Shown here: positions 58,268 through 64,000 of the stretch, in pieces
Layout of the letters: each line of letters begins with the position of its first letter
Position numbering within the stretch: the first letter of the stretch is position 1
From: an uncultured beta proteobacterium
GTDB lineage: Bacteria; Pseudomonadota; Gammaproteobacteria; Burkholderiales; Burkholderiaceae_C
NCBI GenBank assembly: GCA_903886275.1
Contig: CAISLN010000006.1
Coordinates: 1 to 64,000 of the forward strand
Length of the DNA stretch: 64,000 nucleotides
Direction of reading: 5' to 3'
Program-made: the position numbers and the translations under genes
Notes under the pieces: model-generated
The model's input: the letters and a program-made list of their open reading frames with translations, nothing else
Told to the model about the DNA's origin: nothing
Databases searched by the model: none

Positions 58268-60457
58268 TCAGTTGCTTGCCAAGTCCAGCGAGAAAACCAG
58301 CGCCGACTCGGGGTTCATATGGGGCAATGGTAGCCCGATGTGGCGCAGCTCGGTTGCCGCACAGGCGACACCCGCACCCCTCAGCGCGTCCAGCCAGGGC
58401 GAGGGCGCGTCACCCCTTGCGCGCTCTTGGCCTGCCATGCCCAGCAGGCGCAACTGCCACTGGCCTTCGCCCTCCAGACCGGGCAGGCGCAGGGGCGCGT
58501 GGTGCATGCTGGCCGGTGCGCTTTGCGTGAAGACGCCCAGGATGGCCTGAGCGCCCCGCTGTGCCAGCCACCAGACACCGTTGGCCGTGCGGCCCTGGCT
58601 GAAAGTTCCGCCATGCAGCACGCCACGCCAGGCCTTATAGAGGGCTATCCAGCCGGTCAGCACCTCTGCCTCGGAAGTGTTGAGTTTGCGCACATCGGCC
58701 TCCACGCCCATGTGGCCGAACAGGGCCACGGCGCAGCGTAGTTCCAGGCTCTGGCTGCGCCCGGTGGTGTGGGCCGGCGCCGGGCCCACATGGGCCCCCA
58801 GCACTTCGAGCGGGAACAGGCGCGCCGCGCCGCTCTGGATGGCAATGCGCGACACCGCGTCGTTGTTGTCGCTGGTCCAGAAACGCTGGGTGTGCCGCAG
58901 GATCCCTAAGTCCATGCGGCCACCGCCCGAAGCGCAGCTTTCGATTTCCAGCGCCGGGTGCTGCGCGCGCAGGCCTTGCAGCAGCGCATACAGGGCATCC
59001 ACCTGGCGGGCATAGGCCATTTGTCCTTGCGCGTCGGCGGCCTGTGCCAGGTCGCGGTTCATGTCCCACTTCAGGTAGCTGATGGCGTTCTCGCGCAGCA
59101 GCCGGTCGAGTTTCTCAAACAGGTAGGCACTGACCTCGGGGCGTGCGATGTCCAGCACCAGTTGCTGGCGCCCCAGTTGCAGCGCCTGTCCCGCAACCTG
59201 CAGTGCCCAGTCCGGATGGGCGCGAAACAGCGCGCTGTCGGGGTTCACCATTTCGGGCTCCACCCACAGGCCGAACTCCATGCCCAGCCCCTGCACATGG
59301 GCGATCAGCGGGCCCAGGCCCTGCGGGTATTTTTGGGGATCGGGCCACCAGTCACCCAGGCCGCTGTGGTCATCGGGGCGGCCGGGAAACCAGCCGTCAT
59401 CCAGCACAAAGCGCTCCACGCCAATGGCCGCTGCGCGCTCTGCCAGGGCACGCAGGGTGGCGTCGTCGTGGTCAAAGTACACCGCCTCCCAGGTGTTCAG
59501 ATGCACCGGGCGCGCACGCATGCTGCCGCCAGTCCACTGCAGTACCTGCTGGCGCGCAAAGCGATGGAAATTTTGCGACACGCCGTTGAGCCCTTGGTCC
59601 GACCAACTGGCATGCAGCACCGGTGTGCTGTGGCTTTCGCCCGGAGCCAGCCGCAGCTCGCCCGGCGCCAGCCAGACCCCGGCCTGCAGCAGGGCCGAGC
59701 CATCGTCGCAGCGGTCCAGCGCGAACTGGTGGTTGCCGCTCCAGGCCAGCTGCGCGGCGATCACTTCGCCCTGGTGCTCGCTGCTGTGGGGCATGAGCGC
59801 AAAGCAGGCGGGGGGCGTTTCATGCGAGCTGCGGCCATGGCGGTTTTGCAGCTGCCAGCCAGCAGATGGCAGGGGCATGCGCTGCCACTGGAACTCATGG
59901 CCCCATTGGCCGGAAAAATGCGCCAGCTCGGACAGATCGGCGGCCACCGGCAGGCAGCCGCAGGCCTGCCAGTCCAGCTGCAGGCGGTGGGCGCTGTGGT
60001 TGTGCAGGGTGGAGTGCAGGCTCAGCACATCGCTGCTCTGCCACAGCGCCAGATGCAGATCCAGCGCCAGGCCGCCGGCGTCCTGCAAATGCAGCACCAG
60101 GGTCTGCGCCGCAGCGCTTTCGCTTTGCGTGTAAGAGATGGCCACCCATTCCTGCACCGCTGCCACGCCATCGGCGTGGGCGCGCAGCGCCGGGTTCAGG
60201 CTCAGGCCATTGCCAAAGCCGGGGTAGACCGGGTTGCCATCCAACCGGTCCATGCTGGCATTGGCCTGGCGGCGCAGCGCGGCGGCCGGCCATTGGTCCG
60301 TCAAGGACGTTTCAGGCAAGCTTGCGCCAAAGTGCCGCCAGACCGGCATGCGGCCCGCTTCCCATTCGATCAGGGCGCAGCAGTGGGCGCTTTCCAGGCG
60401 CAGCAAGCGGTGGGTGCGGGCATGGGTGAGGTCGGTGGTGGCTTGGCGAGGGGTCAT
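58268..60457 (-). CDS. Alpha-galactosidase, GH36
   Basis: The 729-aa enzyme has the GH36 layout: an N-terminal beta-supersandwich, the TIM barrel (RFVLDDGWFPGRPDDHSGLG, GLWVEPEMVNPDS) and a C-terminal beta-domain. The catalytic nucleophile is Asp465 in LKWDMNR, and the acid/base is Asp530 in TSDNNDAV, after the CASGGGRMDLGIL substrate loop. It releases alpha-galactose from melibiose, raffinose or galactomannan oligosaccharides. With no signal peptide it acts in the cytoplasm on imported sugars. It lies between the permease genes and the lactonase gene. Confidence 0.95.
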   Translation of the reverse strand: MTPRQATTDLTHARTHRLLRLESAHCCALIEWEAGRMPVWRHFGASLPETSLTDQWPAAALRRQANASMDRLDGNPVYPGFGNGLSLNPALRAHADGVAAVQEWVAISYTQSESAAAQTLVLHLQDAGGLALDLHLALWQSSDVLSLHSTLHNHSAHRLQLDWQACGCLPVAADLSELAHFSGQWGHEFQWQRMPLPSAGWQLQNRHGRSSHETPPACFALMPHSSEHQGEVIAAQLAWSGNHQFALDRCDDGSALLQAGVWLAPGELRLAPGESHSTPVLHASWSDQGLNGVSQNFHRFARQQVLQWTGGSMRARPVHLNTWEAVYFDHDDATLRALAERAAAIGVERFVLDDGWFPGRPDDHSGLGDWWPDPQKYPQGLGPLIAHVQGLGMEFGLWVEPEMVNPDSALFRAHPDWALQVAGQALQLGRQQLVLDIARPEVSAYLFEKLDRLLRENAISYLKWDMNRDLAQAADAQGQMAYARQVDALYALLQGLRAQHPALEIESCASGGGRMDLGILRHTQRFWTSDNNDAVSRIAIQSGAARLFPLEVLGAHVGPAPAHTTGRSQSLELRCAVALFGHMGVEADVRKLNTSEAEVLTGWIALYKAWRGVLHGGTFSQGRTANGVWWLAQRGAQAILGVFTQSAPASMHHAPLRLPGLEGEGQWQLRLLGMAGQERARGDAPSPWLDALRGAGVACAATELRHIGLPLPHMNPESALVFSLDLASN

Positions 60458-60528
60458 CAGTAGCTGGCTCGGAAAAAGGGATGGCGCGGCAACAAAATCC
60501 CGCTGCGTTTGGCTGGGTGCCCGGCGCC

Positions 60529-61380
60529 TCAGCCCTTGCTCGCACCCATGGTCAGGCCGGCGATAAAGTGCTTTTGCATGGCAAAGAAAATCAGCACCGG
60601 CGGCAGGGCGGCGACGATGGAGCCGGCCGACACCAGATGCCACTGCGCCACCCACATGCCATTGAGCGACTTGAGGCCCCCGGTGACCGGCATGGCGTGG
60701 TTGCCCTGGATCAGCACCGTGGCCCAAAAATAGTCGTTCCAGATGAAGGTGAACACCAGCACCGAGAGCGCCGCCACAGCCGGGCGCACCAGCGGCAGCA
60801 CCACCTTGAAGAAGATCTGGATTTCGCTGGCGCCCTCGACGCGCGCGGCCTCTATCAGTTCACGCGGCAGTTCGCGGATGAAGTTGCGCATGAAGAAGGT
60901 GCAAAAGCCGGTCTGGAAGGCGATGTGAAAGAGGGCCAGACCGGCAATGCTGTCGTACAGCCCCAGGCGCAGGCTCAGGTCGCGCACCGGCACCATCAGG
61001 ATCTGGAAGGGCACAAAGTTGCCGCCTACAAACAGGAAGAACACCACCAGGTTGAGCTTGAAGCGGTACACGCCCAGCGCAAAACCGGCCATGCAGGCCA
61101 GGGTGAGCGCGCCTATCACGGTGGGGATGGTGACCAGAAAGCTGTTCAGGATATAGCCCGCCAGCGGGGTGTTCTGGAACACGGCGCTGTAGTTTTCCAG
61201 GATGCGCCATTCACTGGGCAGGCCCCAGTAGTTGCCGTTGGAGAGGTCGGCTCCGCCGCGCACCGAGGTAAAGGCCACGGCGATGATGGGCAGCAGCCAC
61301 ACCAGCAGGGCCAGCGGCAGGCCGACGCGGTACAGCCACTGCGTGGGCAGTCGGGTTTGGGCAATGGGGGTAGGGAACAT
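60529..61380 (-). CDS. Sugar ABC transporter permease (MalG type)
   Basis: The 283-aa inner-membrane protein has six helices, starting at LYRVGLPLALLVWLLPIIAV. It has the EAA coupling motif (EAARVEGASEIQIFFKVVLP, then LVRPA) that contacts the ATPase. Together with the second permease and the binding protein it forms a carbohydrate-uptake (CUT1) importer. It follows the MalF-type permease by 20 bases and precedes the alpha-galactosidase gene. Confidence 0.93.
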   Translation of the reverse strand: MFPTPIAQTRLPTQWLYRVGLPLALLVWLLPIIAVAFTSVRGGADLSNGNYWGLPSEWRILENYSAVFQNTPLAGYILNSFLVTIPTVIGALTLACMAGFALGVYRFKLNLVVFFLFVGGNFVPFQILMVPVRDLSLRLGLYDSIAGLALFHIAFQTGFCTFFMRNFIRELPRELIEAARVEGASEIQIFFKVVLPLVRPAVAALSVLVFTFIWNDYFWATVLIQGNHAMPVTGGLKSLNGMWVAQWHLVSAGSIVAALPPVLIFFAMQKHFIAGLTMGASKG

Positions 61381-61400
61381 GGTGGGGCGGTCTTTGGGGT

Positions 61401-62330
61401 TCAGTCGGTTTCCTGCTCTTGGCGGTACACGCGGTACAGCACGAACACGATGTAGATCAGCATCAGGAAGAACAGCACCGTGGCAATGGCCGTGCCGTAA
61501 CCCATGCGGTAGCCGTATTCGCTTAAAGCGGTTTCGTACATGTAATAGGCCAGCACGCGCGACTGCCCGTAGGGTCCGCCCTGGGTCATGATGGAGATCA
61601 TGTCAAAGCTGCGCAGGCTGCCGATGATGGTGACCACCACCGCGATAAAAGTGGCCGGTCGCAACTGCGGCAGCACGATCTTGAAGAGCATGGTCCAGCC
61701 CTGTGCCCCTTCCAGGCGCGCGGCCTCAATCAGGTCCGGGCGCAGGTTGTTCAGGCCGGTCAGATACAAAATCATGCAATAGGCGGTCTGCGGGTACAGC
61801 CCGGCCACCACAATGCCGTAGGTCACCAGCCGCTCGTCCGACAGCACGGCAATCGGGTCCATTCCCAGCCAGGCCATCACATGCAGCAAGAGGCCGTTGC
61901 TGGGGTCGTAAAACCAGCTGAAGACCAGGCCGATGACGACCTGCGAAATCACAAACGGAAAGAAGAACAGCGACTTGGCCAGCCGGATGCCAAACACCTC
62001 CTGGTTGAGCAGCAGCGCCAGGCCCAGTCCCATGGGGATGGAGAGCAGAAAGCCGAAGAACCAGATGACATTGTTCTTGAGGGCGGTGAAAAAGTCCGGG
62101 TCGCTCCACAGCTCCACATAGTTGGCCAGGCCGATGAATTTCGGCTTGCCCATGCCATCCCAGTCGTACAGGCTGATGGCCATGGACTGGAAGATGGGGG
62201 CAATCACATAGACGCCGAACAGCGCCAGGGCCGGCGCCAGAAACAGCCATGGCACCAACGCCATCTGGTGACGCGACCACCAGCTGCTGTGCAGCTCGGC
62301 TGTCGGGGATGAAGCGTTGGAGGGGCTCAT
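61401..62330 (-). CDS. Sugar ABC transporter permease (MalF type)
   Basis: The 309-aa protein starts with a helix at MALVPWLFLAPALALFGVYV and has the typical MalF-like second helix region (FFTALKNNVIWFFGFLLSIP) and EAA loop (EAARLEGAQGWTMLFKIVLP). Six membrane helices fit the CUT1 permease family. The ATG at 62330 is preferred; a longer frame upstream is only open reading in the binding-protein gene's shadow. It forms the channel with the MalG-type permease. Confidence 0.93.
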   Translation of the reverse strand: MSPSNASSPTAELHSSWWSRHQMALVPWLFLAPALALFGVYVIAPIFQSMAISLYDWDGMGKPKFIGLANYVELWSDPDFFTALKNNVIWFFGFLLSIPMGLGLALLLNQEVFGIRLAKSLFFFPFVISQVVIGLVFSWFYDPSNGLLLHVMAWLGMDPIAVLSDERLVTYGIVVAGLYPQTAYCMILYLTGLNNLRPDLIEAARLEGAQGWTMLFKIVLPQLRPATFIAVVVTIIGSLRSFDMISIMTQGGPYGQSRVLAYYMYETALSEYGYRMGYGTAIATVLFFLMLIYIVFVLYRVYRQEQETD

Positions 62331-62355
62331 GGCGGTTTCCTTGGGCGACAGACGC

Positions 62356-63588
62356 TTATTTGTAGACGCGCTGGCGCACCTGCTCCAGGCGCTTGAGCAC
62401 GGCCTGGCGGTCGCCCGGCTTGAGCATGTACTGCTGGAAGCCGTCCATGCCGGCCTTGGCCATTTCAGCGGGTGCGTCGCGGTCGTAGAACTGGCCCAGG
62501 GCGTAGGCGTTGGACAGCATGCCAAAGCCGGCCTTGAGGTAGGTGTCTTCAGGCATCTTGGCGTTCTTGTTGACCGGCAACTGGCCCAGGATGGTGTTGA
62601 CTTCGGACTGCACCTCGGGCTTGGCCATATAGGCCAGGAAGCGGCGTGCATCCACCTTGTTCTTGGCCTTGGCCGGGATGTGGATGGTGTCGGTGGGCGC
62701 GTCTTCGGCCTTGGGTGTGCCCTTGGTGATTTCGGGGAACTGCATGAAGCCGAGCTGGTCTTCCTTCAGGCCGGCTTCCTTCATGGGGGCCACGGCAAAG
62801 TTGCCCATCAGGTACATGGCGGCCTCGCCCTTCACAAACGCAGGCAGCGCCTCCTGCCACTGGTAGGAGGCGTGGTTGGCCAGGTAGTAGCCGGGCTTGG
62901 TGAGCTGGTCCCATTTGTCGAACACGGCTTCCACGCGCTTGTCGGTGTAGGGCACCTTGCCAGAAGTCAGGTCCATGTGGAACTCGTAGCCGTTGACGCG
63001 CATGTTCAGGTAGTCAAACCAGCCGCCGGTGGTCCAGGTGGCCTTGGTGCCTATGGCAAAGGGCGTGACCTTGTTGGCCTTGAGCGTGGCGCAGGCCTTG
63101 AGCAGTTCGTCCCAGGTCTTGGGCTCGGCAATCTTCAGCTTGGCAAAGATGTCCTTGCGGTAGTACACGCCCCACTGGTAGTAGGTGTAGGGCAAACCCC
63201 ATTTTTTGCCGTTCATGGTCATGGAGGCAGCGGCCGACTTGAAGGAGTCGTTGAGCCCTTCCTTGGCCCACACATCGGACACATCTTCAAACATGTCGGC
63301 GTTGACAAACGGTGCCATGCGGTTGCCCGCATACCAGGTGGCCAGGTCGGGCGCCTCGGCGGTCAGGAAGTTGCGGATGGAGGTCTTGTAGCCCTCGTGG
63401 TCAAAGGTGTTGACCTTGACCTTGACATCTGGGTTGGCCTTCTCGAAGCCCTTGACCAGCGCTTCAAACGCGGCCTTGGGCGCCGGATCGGAGGCATCGG
63501 TGTTGATGATCAGGTCGCCGGCAAAGCCGGAGAAGCTGGCCATCAGGGCTGCGGTGAGCAGCGCGAGTTTCAGGGGTTTCAATGTCAT
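62356..63588 (-). CDS. Sugar ABC transporter substrate-binding protein
   Basis: The 410-aa protein has a Sec signal (MTLKPLKLALLTAALMASFS, cleavage after GFA) and the two-lobed solute-binding fold of the MalE/UgpB group: VKGFEKANPDVKVKVNTFDH, TYYQWGVYYRKDIFAKLKIA, EPKTWDELLKACATLKANKV and the aromatic-rich sugar pocket WTTGGWFDYLNMRVNGYEFH. It captures the oligosaccharide in the periplasm. The start follows a strong CAAGGAGACACC. As the gene before the permeases it belongs to one transcript with the partial GH42 gene upstream. Confidence 0.94.
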   Translation of the reverse strand: MTLKPLKLALLTAALMASFSGFAGDLIINTDASDPAPKAAFEALVKGFEKANPDVKVKVNTFDHEGYKTSIRNFLTAEAPDLATWYAGNRMAPFVNADMFEDVSDVWAKEGLNDSFKSAAASMTMNGKKWGLPYTYYQWGVYYRKDIFAKLKIAEPKTWDELLKACATLKANKVTPFAIGTKATWTTGGWFDYLNMRVNGYEFHMDLTSGKVPYTDKRVEAVFDKWDQLTKPGYYLANHASYQWQEALPAFVKGEAAMYLMGNFAVAPMKEAGLKEDQLGFMQFPEITKGTPKAEDAPTDTIHIPAKAKNKVDARRFLAYMAKPEVQSEVNTILGQLPVNKNAKMPEDTYLKAGFGMLSNAYALGQFYDRDAPAEMAKAGMDGFQQYMLKPGDRQAVLKRLEQVRQRVYK

Positions 63589-63631
63589 GGTGTCTCCTTG
63601 GTTTTTCAGTGGGGTTGCGCTTTGCAGCGCT

Positions 63632-64000
63632 TTACGCGGAAGCGCTGAGCTTCCAGATGGCCAGGCCCTGCGGGGCCAGAGCACGCGCACCCAGCAGGCA
63701 TTGCGCGTGGTTGGACGGTGAAAACTCCACCGTGGAACTCGAAAAATTTTGTACAAAAAGCCATTCACCCAGACGGGTGCTGCGCACATCGGCGGGCAGG
63801 CTGTGCGTCTGCAGACCGGCTTCGCTGGCGGCCAGGGTGAAGAGCTGCTTCCAGCCCGCCTCGTCGGGCCAACCGGCGCTGTACCAGCTGCGGCCATGGC
63901 GCAGCAGGGCGGGTTTGCCGTCCGCAAAATGGGCCACAGCCTCTGCACCCAGGGCCTGCACGTCCTCGCGCCAACGGCTGTTGGCCGTGGTGCTGCCATC
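63632..64000 (-). CDS. Beta-galactosidase GH42, C-terminal part (cut by window edge)
   Basis: The frame is open from the window edge to a stop at 63632, giving 122 residues of a C-terminus. It reads RWREDVQALGAEAVAHFADG, then KPALLRHGRSWYSAGWPDEA and ends in a beta-sandwich like LFVQNFSSSTVEFSPSNHAQ. This is the pattern of the domain 2 and 3 ends of GH42 beta-galactosidases (GAEVLAxYxDGxPAxxRxGxGxxxY). With the alpha-galactosidase and a CUT1 importer it makes a galactoside-use operon. The catalytic Glu residues are outside the window. Confidence 0.75.
   Translation of the reverse strand, partial: DGSTTANSRWREDVQALGAEAVAHFADGKPALLRHGRSWYSAGWPDEAGWKQLFTLAASEAGLQTHSLPADVRSTRLGEWLFVQNFSSSTVEFSPSNHAQCLLGARALAPQGLAIWKLSASA

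Noticed and set aside
37853-63588. Many long frames opposite high-GC genes (for example within dld, lldP, GH36 and the sugar-binding protein genes)
   Set aside because: They are antisense shadows of clear genes, with His/Gln/Arg-rich sequence and no motifs.

Overview
The window reads as a chromosomal segment of a betaproteobacterium, most likely Burkholderiales/Comamonadaceae (Rhodoferax-like). This rests on the high-GC coding style, the mix of genes (lutABC with a fused FAD/Fe-S D-lactate dehydrogenase, a Tat-exported HiPIP, DUF4123/VasX-type T6SS cargo, many LysR regulators) and the protein flavour. It is inference from content; no 16S or marker gene is present. I see no tRNA, rRNA, CRISPR array or complete insertion sequence.

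Layout. 1-3.8 kb is an accessory region: the start of a secreted protein on the minus strand, a gene-poor stretch with two 54-bp repeats and a nested inverted repeat, a lipoprotein carrying a metzincin-type zinc motif, a remnant of a type I restriction subunit (HsdR), and a 203-aa protein of unknown function. 3.8-8.9 kb has a SNF2 helicase paired with a SWIM-zinc-finger protein that has a lysine/alanine repeat tail, a small XRE regulator and a cytochrome b561. 8.9-14.1 kb has modABC (molybdate uptake) and an MFS exporter divergent from a LysR regulator. 14.1-17 kb has two small periplasmic proteins, each preceded by a conserved ~150-nt leader ending in a terminator-like hairpin, then a class 3 lipase. 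17-20 kb has a Stealth phosphotransferase and queD-queE, with a three-domain QueD. 20.2-26.8 kb has a Crp/Fnr regulator divergent from a tightly overlapped efflux operon (outer-membrane factor, adaptor, split MacB) that ends in an L,D-transpeptidase.

26.7-34.4 kb is an orphan type VI secretion island (VgrG, frameshifted DUF4123 chaperone, VasX-like effector, DUF6708 membrane protein) without core T6SS genes. 34.8-37.9 kb is a patch of small genes: an exported Ala-rich protein, a ParE-type toxin-antitoxin pair, a small membrane protein, a DUF2799 lipoprotein and two overlapping small ORFs. A SulP transporter follows.

39.7-48.6 kb is a complete lactate module: divergent lldR and the lutA-lutC-lutB-dld-lldP-uspA operon, with TGGT-N3-ACCA operators between the two arms. 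48.6-52.5 kb is one giant secreted repeat protein. 52.7-57.4 kb holds housekeeping and accessory enzymes (carboxylesterase, DODA-type dioxygenase, LysR, flavin reductase, HiPIP and small conserved proteins). 57.4-64 kb is a galactoside-utilisation operon on the minus strand: GH42 beta-galactosidase (cut by the window edge), binding protein, two permeases, GH36 alpha-galactosidase and an SMP-30 lactonase. No transporter ATPase gene lies within it.

The least explained signals are the paired leader elements at 14.24-14.41 and 14.93-15.11 kb, with related repeats at 0.42 and 0.93 kb, and a perfect intrinsic terminator embedded in a coding sequence at 57.11 kb.
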